DNA of 64,000 nt, taken from positions 1 to 64,000 of the forward strand of contig NZ_RJMV01000002.1 of NCBI RefSeq assembly GCF_003943735.1. The letters run 5' to 3'. The notes under the pieces were generated by a model. It saw nothing but the letters and a program-made list of their open reading frames with translations, searched no databases and was not told the DNA's origin. Positions 38,294 through 47,184 of this stretch are shown here, in pieces (position 1 is the first letter of the stretch; every line of letters begins with the position of its first letter). Origin of the DNA: Streptococcus sanguinis (GTDB lineage Bacteria; Bacillota; Bacilli; Lactobacillales; Streptococcaceae). Both the position numbers and the translations under genes were made by a program.

Positions 38294-39104
38294 TTATAAA
38301 TTAACAAAAGAAGATTTTAAACAAATCAATAAACGTAGCTTGTTCACTTTCCAATTAGGCTGGAACTACGAGCGGATGCAAGGTTCTGGCTATCTCTACA
38401 TGCTCTTGCCTCAGCTGCGCAAAATGTACGGAGATGGCACTCCAGAATTGCAAGAAATGATGAAATTGCATACGCAATTCTTCAATACATCACCTTTCTT
38501 CCATACTATTATTGCAGGTTTTGACCTAGCTATGGAAGAAAAAGACGGTGTTAAATCAAAAGATGCTGTCAATGGTATCAAGACAGGTCTTATGGGACCA
38601 TTTGCTCCTCTTGGAGACTCTATCTTTGGCTCTCTTGTGCCAGCCATCATGGGATCTATCGCTGCTACCATGGCTATTGCAGGCCAGCCTTGGGGAATTT
38701 TCCTTTGGATTGCTGTAGCAGTTGCTTATGATATTTTCCGTTGGAAACAGTTAGAATTTGCCTACAAAGAAGGGGTCAACCTCATCACCAACATGCAAAG
38801 CACTTTGACAGCTCTTGTTGAAGCGGCTTCTGTATTGGGTATCTTCATGGTTGGAGCTCTTGTTGCGACTATGATTAACTTTGAAGTTTCATGGGTGCTG
38901 AAGATTGGTGAAAAAGCTATTGATTTCCAAGACATGATGAATCTGATTTTCCCACGTTTGATTCCAGCAGTCTTTACAGGCTTTATCTTCTGGCTCTTGG
39001 GCAAGAAAGGAATGAACTCTACTAAGGCTATCTTCATTATCATTATCATGGCAGTAAGCTTCTCTGCTATCGGCTACTTCCTGCTGGGACAAGTACCAGA
39101 GTAA
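38280..39104 (+). CDS. PTS mannose/sorbose-family EIID
   Basis: 274 residues from the ATG inside the end of EIIC; an upstream in-frame start lengthens it by 16 residues within EIIC. Carries the IID signature GLMGPFAPLGDSIFG and C-terminal helices. Works with EIIC as the translocator. Confidence 0.94.
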   Translation: MTNSNYKLTKEDFKQINKRSLFTFQLGWNYERMQGSGYLYMLLPQLRKMYGDGTPELQEMMKLHTQFFNTSPFFHTIIAGFDLAMEEKDGVKSKDAVNGIKTGLMGPFAPLGDSIFGSLVPAIMGSIAATMAIAGQPWGIFLWIAVAVAYDIFRWKQLEFAYKEGVNLITNMQSTLTALVEAASVLGIFMVGALVATMINFEVSWVLKIGEKAIDFQDMMNLIFPRLIPAVFTGFIFWLLGKKGMNSTKAIFIIIIMAVSFSAIGYFLLGQVPE

Positions 39105-39115
39105 TGGAGTAATTT

Positions 39116-39520
39116 ATGAGTAAGAAATTAGTTTTAGTCAGCCACGGTCGCTTTTGTGAAGAACTGAAAACCACTACGGAAATGATTATGGGGCCTCAGG
39201 AAGACATCCATGCAGTAGCCCTGCTTCCGGAGGAAGGTCCAGAAGATTTCGCAGCTAAATTCTTAGAGACGGTCAAAGATTTTGAGGATTACTTGGTTTT
39301 TGCGGATCTCTTGGGGGGCACTCCTTGTAATGTAGTCAGCCGCTTCATTATGGAAGGACAGGATATCGAGCTTTATGCGGGGGTCAATCTGCCCATGGTC
39401 ATTGAGTTTATTAACGCTTCTTTGACAGGAGCAGAAGTTAGCTATCCATCCAAAGCAGCAGAGAATATTGTTAAGGTTAATGATGTCCTAGCAGGCCTAA
39501 TGGATGATGAAGATGAATAA
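39116..39520 (+). CDS. PTS mannose-family EIIA
   Basis: 134 residues with His10 in LVSHGRFCEE, phosphorylated by HPr, and DLLGGTPCN. Same fold as DhaM. Last PTS gene; a strong hairpin lies before agaS. Confidence 0.94.
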   Translation: MSKKLVLVSHGRFCEELKTTTEMIMGPQEDIHAVALLPEEGPEDFAAKFLETVKDFEDYLVFADLLGGTPCNVVSRFIMEGQDIELYAGVNLPMVIEFINASLTGAEVSYPSKAAENIVKVNDVLAGLMDDEDE

Positions 39521-39528
39521 AAACTTGA

Positions 39529-39720
39529 ACAATCACTTCTAGTTGGGTCAAGTCCTTGCGCTGTCAGCAGATGGGAGACTGCTGATAGGTAAGGATTGGC
39601 CACAGTGGTTGATTCAGGCATATTGGTCTAAGAGGAATTTGGGAGATGCCTATTAGCCTAAGGAAATGGATGGTTCAGCATTGCAAAATGCAGTCGCTGT
39701 CTGGTTTGAAAAAGCTTGTT
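39529..39720 (+). ncRNA. structured spacer between EIIA and agaS
   Basis: A long imperfect hairpin at about 39529-39612 is built from AATCACT/AGTGGTT, AGTCCTT/AAGGATT and TCAGCAG/CTGCTGA. It is followed by a diverged direct repeat of about 25 bases (GCATATTGGTCTAAG and GCCTATTAGCCTAAG at about 39628 and 39647) and a small GCATT/AATGC hairpin. No coding frame is supported. It could be a processed intercistronic RNA or an old repeat. Confidence 0.4.
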
Positions 39721-39749
39721 AAAAGTATATTTCAAGTCTAGCCATCGTT

Positions 39750-39814
39750 GCGGGGGTGGGACAGCGAGCCGAAAATCTTTGATTTTCTGGACTCTGTCTC
39801 GCTCCCCCTTTTTC
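39750..39814 (+). terminator. long hairpin upstream of agaS
   Basis: GGGGGTGGGACAG pairs with CTGTCTCGCTCCCCC, enclosing GAAAATC/GATTTTC, followed by TTTTT. It probably ends or attenuates the PTS transcript, 28 bases before the agaS start. Shares its arm with the hairpin at 30525. Confidence 0.75.
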
Positions 39815-39841
39815 AAATGATGGAAAGGAATGAGAAAGAGA

Positions 39842-41008
39842 ATGTTAGATTATTCACAGGAAGAATTGCAGCGTCTGGGGGCTGACATCACAACGAGAGA
39901 AATCTATCAGCAGCCTGAGGTTTGGCAGGAAGCCTTTGACAGTTACAAGGCTCAGGCCTCAGATATCGCTGCTTTTCTGAAAAAAATCGAGGACAAACAT
40001 GACTACATCAAGGTCATTTTTGCCGGAGCCGGCTCATCAGCCTACGTCGGAGATACCTTGACGCCTTATTTCAGGCAGATTTATGACGAGCGTAAATGGA
40101 ATTTCAATGCTATTGCGACGACAGATATCGTTGCCAATCCCTTGGTGCATCTGAAGAGAGAAGTGCCGACAGTGCTGGTTTCCTTTGCCCGCAGCGGAAA
40201 TTCCCCAGAAAGTGTAGCGACTGTGGACTTGGCCAAGCAGCTGGTAGATGACTTGTATCAGATTACCATTACTTGTGCTGCCCAAGGCAAGCTAGCTCAG
40301 CAGGCTCAAGGTGATGAAAAGAATCTTTTGCTCCTGCAGCCAGAAGCTTCTAACGATGCTGGCTTTGCCATGACCTCTAGTTTCAGCTCTATGATGCTGA
40401 CAGCCCTTTTGGTCTTTGACCGGGTTGAACTAGTCCAGAAGGAAGCCAAGGTTGCGGCTTTGATTCAGCTCAGTCAGGATGTTTTAGAACGCGTTGCAGA
40501 TGTGCAGCAGCTGGTTGATTTGGATTTCAGTCGGGTCATTTATCTGGGAGCAGGGCCTTTCTTTGGTCTGGCGCATGAAGCCCAGCTCAAGATTTTAGAG
40601 CTGACAGCCGGCCAAATTGCGACCATGTACGAAAGTCCAGTCGGTTTCCGGCATGGGCCTAAGTCGCTGATTAACCAAGACACAGTCGTTCTGGTCTTTG
40701 GTTCGGCAGATGCCTATACCAAGGCTTATGATTTGGACTTGGTGCGGGAAGTGGCTGGTGACGGGATTGTCCGCAGACTGGTCTTGCTGACTGACCGGGA
40801 GGAGCAGTTGGAAGGAGTCGAGCAAGTGGTGCTAAGTACCCAAGAGCCTCTGGGAGATAGCTATCGCATCTTCCCCTACATCGTTTACGCTCAGCTCTTT
40901 GCTCTCTTGTCCTCGCTCAAGGTCAAAAACCGTCCAGATACACCGTCTCCGACAGGCACGGTCAATCGTGTAGTACAAGGAGTTATCATTCACCCTTTTG
41001 AGGAGTAA
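39842..41008 (+). CDS. agaS: SIS-domain sugar isomerase/deaminase AgaS
   Basis: 388 residues from the second ATG, which gives the family N-terminus ([10 protein letters not shown]); an ATG four codons before it abuts the purine-rich site. Two SIS domains with [12 protein letters not shown] and [10 protein letters not shown]. AgaS converts galactosamine 6-phosphate to tagatose 6-phosphate with loss of ammonia, linking the PTS to the aldolase that follows. Confidence 0.92.
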   Translation: MLDYSQEELQRLGADITTREIYQQPEVWQEAFDSYKAQASDIAAFLKKIEDKHDYIKVIFAGAGSSAYVGDTLTPYFRQIYDERKWNFNAIATTDIVANPLVHLKREVPTVLVSFARSGNSPESVATVDLAKQLVDDLYQITITCAAQGKLAQQAQGDEKNLLLLQPEASNDAGFAMTSSFSSMMLTALLVFDRVELVQKEAKVAALIQLSQDVLERVADVQQLVDLDFSRVIYLGAGPFFGLAHEAQLKILELTAGQIATMYESPVGFRHGPKSLINQDTVVLVFGSADAYTKAYDLDLVREVAGDGIVRRLVLLTDREEQLEGVEQVVLSTQEPLGDSYRIFPYIVYAQLFALLSSLKVKNRPDTPSPTGTVNRVVQGVIIHPFEE

Positions 41009-41022
41009 GAGAAGGAAAAGTT

Positions 41023-42060
41023 ATGGAGAAATTACAAATTAGCCACAAAAAAGTGAGCCATCTGAAAAAACTATCAGACGAGCAGGGGATTATCGGGGCT
41101 TTGGCCATTGACCAGCGTGGTTCGCTCAAGAAAATGCTGGCCAGCGGAGAAGATGCGCCTTCGGGTGACCAAGCTCTGGTTCAGTTCAAAGAATTAATCT
41201 CTAGTCAGCTAACGCCCTATGCCAGCTCTATCCTGCTGGATCCAGAGTTCGGTCTGCCGGCAGCTGAGCTGCGGGATGAGTCCTGTGGGCTAATAGTGGC
41301 CTACGAGAAGACTGGCTATGATGCTACAGCGGAGGGCCGCCTGCCGGACTTGCTGCCAAACTGGTCAGCTAGTCGCATCCGAGACATGGGCGCAGATGCC
41401 GTCAAGGTCTTGATTTACTATGATGTGGATGACAAACCAGAAATTAACGACATCAAGCAGGCCTGGGTTGAGCGCGTGGGTAGCGAATGCTTAGCTGAGG
41501 ACATTCCTTATTTTCTGGAGATTCTGACCTATGATGCCAAGAGTGACAGTGTTTTGGACGCTAACTATGCCAAGCTTAAGCCGCATAAGGTCAACGAGGC
41601 AGTCAAGCTCTTTTCAGATCCCCGCTATCATGTAGATGTTTTAAAGGTTGAAGTGCCAGTCAATATGAACTTTGTTGAGGGCTTCACCAAAGAAGGCGTT
41701 GAGCCAGTCTACAGCGTGACGGAAGCCCGAGATTTCTTTAAAGAACAGTCAGATGCGACACACTTACCTTTCATCTTCCTCAGCGCTGGTGTCAGTGCCG
41801 AGCTTTTCCAAGAAACGCTGCGACTAGCCCATGAAGCGGGCTCACAGTTTAACGGAGTTCTGTGCGGACGAGCTACCTGGAAGGATGCAGTCTCGGTCTT
41901 TGCCCAAGAAGGAGCTGCAGCAGCTCAAGCGTGGCTGGACGAGACGGGTCGTCAGAATATCGAGGATCTTAATCAAGTTTTGCGCCAAACAGCTGTGTCT
42001 TGGCTGGACAAGCTTGACCTGCCTTTTGAAGACAGGACTTGGCAAGTTCGTGATTTTTAA
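41023..42060 (+). CDS. lacD: tagatose 1,6-bisphosphate aldolase
   Basis: 345 residues, class I LacD family ([14 protein letters not shown] near the start; the Schiff-base Lys is in VLKVEVPVN). Splits tagatose 1,6-bisphosphate to DHAP and glyceraldehyde 3-phosphate. It fits after AgaS in amino-sugar or galactose use. Pneumococcus lacks this gene at the position, so this is a local difference. The kinase (LacC) is not in the window. Confidence 0.92.
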   Translation: MEKLQISHKKVSHLKKLSDEQGIIGALAIDQRGSLKKMLASGEDAPSGDQALVQFKELISSQLTPYASSILLDPEFGLPAAELRDESCGLIVAYEKTGYDATAEGRLPDLLPNWSASRIRDMGADAVKVLIYYDVDDKPEINDIKQAWVERVGSECLAEDIPYFLEILTYDAKSDSVLDANYAKLKPHKVNEAVKLFSDPRYHVDVLKVEVPVNMNFVEGFTKEGVEPVYSVTEARDFFKEQSDATHLPFIFLSAGVSAELFQETLRLAHEAGSQFNGVLCGRATWKDAVSVFAQEGAAAAQAWLDETGRQNIEDLNQVLRQTAVSWLDKLDLPFEDRTWQVRDF

Positions 42061-42084
42061 CAAGATAGATAAAAGAGGTTTGGT

Positions 42085-43131
42085 ATGAAATCTTACCGAG
42101 AATCCATTTTTGGAAAGCTGGGCGGTCAGGAGATTCTAGCTTACACTTTTGAAAACGATCAAGGTTATCGTCTGATAGTCATGAACTACGGAGCGACCGT
42201 TGTCCAGTATGTCACTCCTGATAAGGACAATCGCTTTGACAATATTGTTGTCGGGTTTGATCAGTTTGAGGACTATATTGGGAACAGTCCCAAGCATGGA
42301 GCCAGTATTGGTCCGGTGGCCGGACGTATTGCCGGAGCAGCTTTTGAGCTGAATGGTCAGAGCTTTCAGCTAGAGGCCAATAATGGCTTAAACTGCAACC
42401 ATAGTGGCTCCAGCGGCTGGGACAGTAGCGTTTTTGAAGTAGAGGAAGTCAGCAATGACGGGCTCACATTTTATACAGAGCGTACAGACGGAACTGGCGG
42501 TTTTCCTGGCAATCTGAAAATCTGGGTTTCCTATACCCTGACAGAGAAGGGCGAGCTGGAAATCTCCTATCAAGTTCAGACAGATCAAGATACCTTGGTC
42601 AATCCGACCAACCATAGCTATTTCAACCTGTCTGGTCGTTTCAATCAACCGATAGATGATCATATCCTGCAGCTCAATACTGATGGTGTCTATCCTATCG
42701 CAGCTGACGGCCTTCCTGAAAAAAAGGCTGATGCAGAGCGTGACTTTGTCAAGAAGCTGGCCAAGGGCGCTTCCCTTAAAGAAATTTTTGACGCGACTGA
42801 TGAGCAAATTCGGCTGGTATCTGGCTTGGATCATCCTTTTGCGCTAAGCCCAAGCCGAAACCAGGCAGGCACGCTCTATCATCCAGCATCGGGCCGCCGC
42901 CTGACCATTCAGACTCAGGCTCCCTGCCTAGTGATTTATTCAGCGAATTGCGTGGATGATTCTATTCGGTTTGACGGACAGCCTATGATTCAGCATAATG
43001 GCTTAGCTCTGGAAGCCCAGGCCCTGCCGGATGCCATTCACAGCAGCCAGCAGTCAGATGTCATTCTCAAGGCCAATCAGATTTTTACCAGCAGGACAGT
43101 GTATTTTGCTGATGTACCAGCAACTTTATAA
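42085..43131 (+). CDS. galM: aldose 1-epimerase (galactose mutarotase)
   Basis: 348 residues. The catalytic His is in NPTNHSYFNLSG and the catalytic Glu in HNGLALEAQALPD. Interconverts alpha and beta galactose released by BgaC before phosphorylation. Good AAAAGAGG site. A terminator follows. Confidence 0.95.
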   Translation: MKSYRESIFGKLGGQEILAYTFENDQGYRLIVMNYGATVVQYVTPDKDNRFDNIVVGFDQFEDYIGNSPKHGASIGPVAGRIAGAAFELNGQSFQLEANNGLNCNHSGSSGWDSSVFEVEEVSNDGLTFYTERTDGTGGFPGNLKIWVSYTLTEKGELEISYQVQTDQDTLVNPTNHSYFNLSGRFNQPIDDHILQLNTDGVYPIAADGLPEKKADAERDFVKKLAKGASLKEIFDATDEQIRLVSGLDHPFALSPSRNQAGTLYHPASGRRLTIQTQAPCLVIYSANCVDDSIRFDGQPMIQHNGLALEAQALPDAIHSSQQSDVILKANQIFTSRTVYFADVPATL

Positions 43132-43153
43132 AGAAACAATCGCGAAAGAGCAC

Positions 43154-43188
43154 AAAAAACGGCAGTACCTCCTTCTGCCGTTTTTCTT
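43154..43188 (+). terminator. terminator after galM
   Basis: AAAAACGGCAG pairs with CTGCCGTTTTT around a nine-base loop. Confidence 0.9.
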
Positions 43189-43287
43189 TGTCCAGTTTTC
43201 AGAGACTATGTTTTCAGTAGCTAATCTTGAGCAAGGGAAAAGCCTCCACAATCAACAGCAAAATCTTTTTTGCTAACTGAATTTTAC

Positions 43288-43320
43288 TTTAAGTTTTTCT
43301 TAAGCTAAGGCTGCTATACT
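43288..43320 (+). promoter_or_regulatory. CiaR box and promoter of first small RNA
   Basis: TTTAAG-TTTTT-CTTAAG at 43288-43304 matches the CiaR direct repeat (two NTTAAG units five bases apart). TATACT at 43315-43320 follows after ten bases, the spacing seen in all three copies here. Confidence 0.85.
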
Positions 43321-43326
43321 TATTTT

Positions 43327-43420
43327 TATCAAATGAAGCCCCCTAACTTTGTTTGATAATCCTAAACTTTTTCATAATAATCTCCCATAAAGGCCACCCA
43401 ATCTGGTGGTCTTTTTTTGC
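43327..43420 (+). ncRNA. CiaR-dependent small RNA (csRNA), copy 1
   Basis: About 93 nt. Starts near tatttttatcaaatgaag and ends in the terminator hairpin GGCCACC/GGTGGTC plus seven T. The single-stranded CATAATAATCTCCC resembles an anti-ribosome-site segment. csRNAs inhibit translation of targets, including competence genes, and are controlled by CiaRH. Nearly identical to the copy at 43536. The rest of the 43132-43686 gap holds only these two units and the galM terminator. Confidence 0.85.
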
Positions 43421-43496
43421 TCAAATTTTAGAATAAGACGGGAAGTTTATCGGATTGTAACTCAAATGTTAAATTTTAAAGGATACGTTATACAAA

Positions 43497-43529
43497 GTTA
43501 AGATTTCTTTAAGTTAAGGCCAGTATACT
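43497..43529 (+). promoter_or_regulatory. CiaR box and promoter of second small RNA
   Basis: GTTAAG-ATTTC-TTTAAG at 43497-43513, then ten bases, then TATACT at 43524-43529. Confidence 0.88.
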
Positions 43530-43535
43530 ATGAGT

Positions 43536-43629
43536 ATCAAATGAAGACCTCCTAACTTTATTTGATAGAAATCCTAAACTTTTTCATAATAATCTCCCAT
43601 AAAGGCCACCCAATCCGGTGGTCTTTTTT
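43536..43629 (+). ncRNA. CiaR-dependent small RNA (csRNA), copy 2
   Basis: About 93 nt, sharing with copy 1 the segment TTCATAATAATCTCCCATAA and the terminator GGCCACC/GGTGGTC with a run of T. It sits about 60 bases upstream of ruvB. Tandem csRNAs by ruvB also occur in pneumococcus. Confidence 0.87.
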
Positions 43630-43671
43630 TGTTCAGACGTGGATTAGATTTGCTTCCTCTGACTTATTTTC

Positions 43672-43686
43672 TGCTATAATAGTTCT
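43672..43686 (+). promoter_or_regulatory. extended -10 promoter of ruvB giving a leaderless mRNA
   Basis: TGC then TATAAT (43675-43680), six bases before the ruvB ATG. Transcription should begin at or next to the ATG, and no ribosome site fits between. The csRNA transcript ends upstream. Confidence 0.6.
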
Positions 43687-44685
43687 ATGAGTAGAATTTT
43701 AGATAATGAATTAATGGGCGATGAGGAATTGGTGGAGCGCACCTTGCGTCCCCAATATTTACAGGAGTATATCGGTCAGGACAAGGTCAAGGACCAGCTG
43801 AAGATTTTTATTGAAGCGGCTAAGCTGAGGGATGAGGCGCTGGACCATACCCTGCTTTTTGGCCCTCCAGGTCTTGGGAAGACGACCATGGCCTTTGTCA
43901 TTGCCAATGAACTAGGCGTTAATCTCAAGCAAACTTCAGGTCCGGTGATTGAGAAATCTGGTGATTTGGTTGCGATCTTAAATGACCTTGAGCCGGGGGA
44001 TGTCCTCTTCATAGATGAGATTCACCGCTTGCCAATGGCGGTAGAGGAAGTGCTGTATAGCGCTATGGAAGACTTTTACATCGACATTATGATTGGTTCA
44101 GGCGAGACCAGTCGCAGTGTCCATTTGGATTTGCCGCCATTCACCCTGATTGGGGCGACCACTCGGGCTGGCATGCTGTCCAATCCTCTGCGGGCTCGCT
44201 TTGGGATTACCGGTCACATGGAGTATTATGAAGCTGGCGACTTGACGGAAATCGTTGAGCGGACGGCAGAGATTTTTGAGATGGATATTACCCACGAGGC
44301 TGCGAAGGAGCTGGCTCTACGTAGCCGAGGCACACCGCGGATTGCTAACCGTTTGCTCAAACGGGTCCGGGACTACGCGCAGATTATGGGCAATGGCCTG
44401 ATTGATGATAAGATAACCGACCAGGCTCTCTCCATGCTGGATGTGGACCAGGAAGGGCTGGACTATGTGGACCAGAAGATTTTGAAGACTATGATTGAGG
44501 TCTACGGTGGCGGTCCGGTAGGGCTGGGAACCCTCTCGGTCAATATTGCTGAGGAGCGTGAAACAGTAGAGGACATGTATGAACCTTACCTGATTCAGAA
44601 AGGCTTTGTCATGCGAACTCGGACTGGGCGCGTGGCTACCCGTAAAGCCTATGAGCATTTAGGATATGAGTATATGAAGGAATGA
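43687..44685 (+). CDS. ruvB: Holliday junction helicase RuvB
   Basis: 332 residues. AAA+ motor with Walker [10 protein letters not shown], Walker B IDEIHRLP, the arginine-finger region [17 protein letters not shown] and a C-terminal winged helix. Drives branch migration with RuvA. No Shine-Dalgarno sequence precedes the ATG, and the -10 suggests leaderless translation. The frame is conserved from the first residues ([15 protein letters not shown]), so the start is not in doubt. Confidence 0.96.
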   Translation: MSRILDNELMGDEELVERTLRPQYLQEYIGQDKVKDQLKIFIEAAKLRDEALDHTLLFGPPGLGKTTMAFVIANELGVNLKQTSGPVIEKSGDLVAILNDLEPGDVLFIDEIHRLPMAVEEVLYSAMEDFYIDIMIGSGETSRSVHLDLPPFTLIGATTRAGMLSNPLRARFGITGHMEYYEAGDLTEIVERTAEIFEMDITHEAAKELALRSRGTPRIANRLLKRVRDYAQIMGNGLIDDKITDQALSMLDVDQEGLDYVDQKILKTMIEVYGGGPVGLGTLSVNIAEERETVEDMYEPYLIQKGFVMRTRTGRVATRKAYEHLGYEYMKE

Positions 44686-44814
44686 CGGAAACGTTGTTTC
44701 TTTTTTCATACGTCAGAACAATATATCGTAGAATTATTGGCTCTAAAGAACATTATTCTATTATACTTTGCTTTAAAAATTATAGTATAATAAAGCTAAA
44801 GGAGAAAAAATCTT

Positions 44815-45249
44815 ATGGCAAAATCTAGATATATGAGCAGATTCAAATGGCTCATTGTTATTGTATTATTGACTATCATTACTGTAGGAGTTATTTATAT
44901 GTTTACCTTGAACAAAAAATCGGAAGAAGAGCGTCGCAACAGAGAGTATGAAGTCAGTCTAGTAAAGGCTTTGAAGAATTCTTATGAGGGAATTGAGGAA
45001 ATTTATATTTCGAATCCATCATATACCTCAATTCCTTCAGAAGCGTGGGGGGCAGATGTGAAGCTCAAATTTTTTGATGGGACGTTAAAGGAACACGTTT
45101 TAGCTTTTGATAAAAATGTTAAAAAAATTAGAATAGGTGTATATAATAATGAAGATGAAGAATTTCAACATTTTTTAGAGTCTAGGAGAGGTTTAACTAA
45201 ATCAAAAGTGAAAGTTAGATATTCGGATGGGTCAGAGGAGGAGCAGTGA
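44815..45249 (+). CDS. membrane-anchored immunity candidate of TslA-like module, copy 1
   Basis: 144 residues. A single N-terminal membrane helix (about 11-32) and an extracellular domain of about 110 residues (SLVKALKNSYEGIEEIYISNP, then beta-strands) that looks cystatin-like, as in lipoprotein immunity proteins of secreted toxins; no lipobox Cys is present. The first 60 residues are almost identical to the gene at 47838, while the remainder has diverged. It overlaps the toxin-like gene by one base, so they are coupled. AT-rich. AAAGGAG site. The role is inferred from position and fold impression. Confidence 0.6.
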   Translation: MAKSRYMSRFKWLIVIVLLTIITVGVIYMFTLNKKSEEERRNREYEVSLVKALKNSYEGIEEIYISNPSYTSIPSEAWGADVKLKFFDGTLKEHVLAFDKNVKKIRIGVYNNEDEEFQHFLESRRGLTKSKVKVRYSDGSEEEQ

Positions 45250-46529
45250 TGACTACATACATGTATACAGATAAGCAACTCAATGAATTAAACCAAGGCC
45301 CGAATGTTTATAGTGTTAATCCAGAGTACGCACAGCGTAAAGAAAATAGAACAAACATTGTCTCTGCTAAACCAGATAGTGAATTGAAAAAAGGCGAAAC
45401 CAACACTATTACGACTTCAGACGGTCAGGAATTTCGTGTTATTGCGACTAAGGTGGATTCTAAGACTGGTTTTGATGGCATGGCTGTTGCGCCAATTGTT
45501 AACGGACTGCCTGACTATAAGAGTGTGGCTGTAATTTCGGCAGGAACGGATCCTAAAAGTCCAGTTAACAAGTTGGGTCCGCTTACGCGTGATGCCGCTG
45601 GTGCAGTTGAAGCCAGACAAACATACTTATCTCCTCAATATAAGGTAGCGGATCAATTTGTCAAAGAGATTATGGATAATCCTCAGTATGAAGTAAGTAA
45701 ATTATCTGGTTATTCTCAAGGAGCATACATGCTTAAATTGGGGGCAAAGTATCATATTCCAACAACCACTTTTAATGCTTGGTTTAAATATGGAGCTTTG
45801 ACTGAGGAAGAAAAACAGTTTCTGGAAAAGAACTCTGCTATGTTTGTGGATTACCGTAGAAAGAATGACGATGTAGTCCGCTATAATGATTTTAATCATC
45901 CTGAATGGTTTACTAGTCAAAATGATATATCAAATTCTATTCCCAAAACTATATATTGGATAGATGGAACTAGTCATAGAATTGATGAATGGATATTTGA
46001 CCCTGTAACTGGACAGGTGATTGATAGCAAGGTAGGTAGACCTTTAGTCAGCGGGCTCTATAAAGCTTATGCTGATAGCTTGAGTAGAATGCAGCGTTAT
46101 AAGGAATTAAAAACGAGGTGGGCTTCCAATCGTATTAGTGGAGCAGAACAGATTTATCTGGATGCTGTACAGGGACAGATTTTGTCTTCTAGTATGATGA
46201 ACGCAGCGCGTATTGGAGCGGAAGAGTTATTGAAATTATCTGAAGAGGCAAATAATCAAGTAGCGAATCTCTGGTCCAAAATTGACTTTACTAACTATAC
46301 AGAACTGTCCATTGAAGAAGTAGAAGCTATCTATGCTAGTCAAGGTGTTACAAAAGACCAATATGTAGATGGCTTTCAGAGTGAAACCAATCATCAAGTT
46401 GCTAAAATGGCTGATTCAGCGACAGCTTTTGAGCGACTAAACGGGCAGCTTCAGGAAGCTATTGAAAAAGTACTGGCAACAGATGCAGGATTGGCGGAGG
46501 AATTTAAACGATGGAAAGAAGAGATGTAA
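45249..46529 (+). CDS. putative type VII-secreted lipase with reversed LXG-like architecture (TslA-like)
   Basis: 426 residues from the ATG that overlaps the previous stop; a GTG one codon earlier is less likely. The N-terminal half is an alpha/beta-hydrolase-like domain with the nucleophile Ser156 in GYSQG and a possible His in GTSHRID. The C-terminal half (about 255-426) is long helices lacking a signal peptide, resembling the helical LXG-type targeting domain. Staphylococcal TslA has the same order, lipase first and LXG-like last, and needs two small helical partners. Two such genes follow here. No T7SS machinery lies in the window. Assignment is by architecture, not by database search. 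Confidence 0.6.
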   Translation: MTTYMYTDKQLNELNQGPNVYSVNPEYAQRKENRTNIVSAKPDSELKKGETNTITTSDGQEFRVIATKVDSKTGFDGMAVAPIVNGLPDYKSVAVISAGTDPKSPVNKLGPLTRDAAGAVEARQTYLSPQYKVADQFVKEIMDNPQYEVSKLSGYSQGAYMLKLGAKYHIPTTTFNAWFKYGALTEEEKQFLEKNSAMFVDYRRKNDDVVRYNDFNHPEWFTSQNDISNSIPKTIYWIDGTSHRIDEWIFDPVTGQVIDSKVGRPLVSGLYKAYADSLSRMQRYKELKTRWASNRISGAEQIYLDAVQGQILSSSMMNAARIGAEELLKLSEEANNQVANLWSKIDFTNYTELSIEEVEAIYASQGVTKDQYVDGFQSETNHQVAKMADSATAFERLNGQLQEAIEKVLATDAGLAEEFKRWKEEM

Positions 46530-46903
46530 CTTGGGAAGATGTAAACAGAAAAGAACGAGAATTGACTGAGTTTGAAGATAAATATCGTCATGAAAAAAAG
46601 TTATTTGAGAGGAATGAGAAAGAACTTTATGACCGCTTCAGGGAATTCGGGAATTTAGTAGATGAGGAGATAGAGAAAATGACTTATGTTTTGGAGAGGT
46701 TTTCGGTTTCTTCCGAGGATATGCAGGACTATTTCTTTAACATGGAAAATCTAATGTTGGAATCCCAAACTGTTTATAATCAACAAACTATAAAATTAGA
46801 TGAAAAACAACTCGAATGCGAAAAAGCTTTCCGAAAGAACAGGGATAAGCTAGAAGAAGAATATTATCAGATGAGGAAGAGATATGAGAGCTCCAATAAA
46901 TGA
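46511..46903 (+). CDS. small helical partner protein 1 (TlaA/Lap-like)
   Basis: 130 residues, highly charged, almost entirely helical with heptad patterning. No membrane helix or signal peptide. Overlaps the lipase-like gene by 19 bases with a GGAGG site inside that gene. Type VII LXG effectors are usually co-secreted with two such small WXG100-like helical proteins, but no WXG motif is visible here. Alternatively it is a structural coiled-coil chaperone. Confidence 0.6.
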   Translation: MERRDVTWEDVNRKERELTEFEDKYRHEKKLFERNEKELYDRFREFGNLVDEEIEKMTYVLERFSVSSEDMQDYFFNMENLMLESQTVYNQQTIKLDEKQLECEKAFRKNRDKLEEEYYQMRKRYESSNK

Positions 46904-47180
46904 ATATTATACAGACAAGGAATATGAATTTGCTTTGAAAGAGATGCGAAGGATAATGGAACGCAAGCGTGCATTAGCAGAAGCTCAGGCTGCGCAGAAA
47001 GCTCGTGAAAAAGTGAAGAAAGAATTTCAGACTAGAGCTAAGCAAATTGCCCTTGAGACAAAGACAACTATTACCAATATCAGTAGTCAGATGGATACGG
47101 CTATCCGGGGTAATATCCTAAAAAGATTAGAAATGTATGTTCCCAATATGCTAGTAAAATATGATGATATAGGTAAGTGA
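46884..47180 (+). CDS. small helical partner protein 2
   Basis: 98 residues, basic, predicted all helical (YEFALKEMRRIMERKRALAE). Overlaps the previous gene by 20 bases. Together with it, this looks like the pair of helical partners of a type VII effector. No family recognised beyond that. Confidence 0.58.
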   Translation: MRAPINEYYTDKEYEFALKEMRRIMERKRALAEAQAAQKAREKVKKEFQTRAKQIALETKTTITNISSQMDTAIRGNILKRLEMYVPNMLVKYDDIGK

Positions 47181-47184
47181 TAAA

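Noticed and set aside
43132-43686. Possible CRISPR-like repeat upstream of ruvB
   Set aside because: There are only two copies, each a complete promoter-RNA-terminator unit; they are csRNAs, not spacers and repeats.
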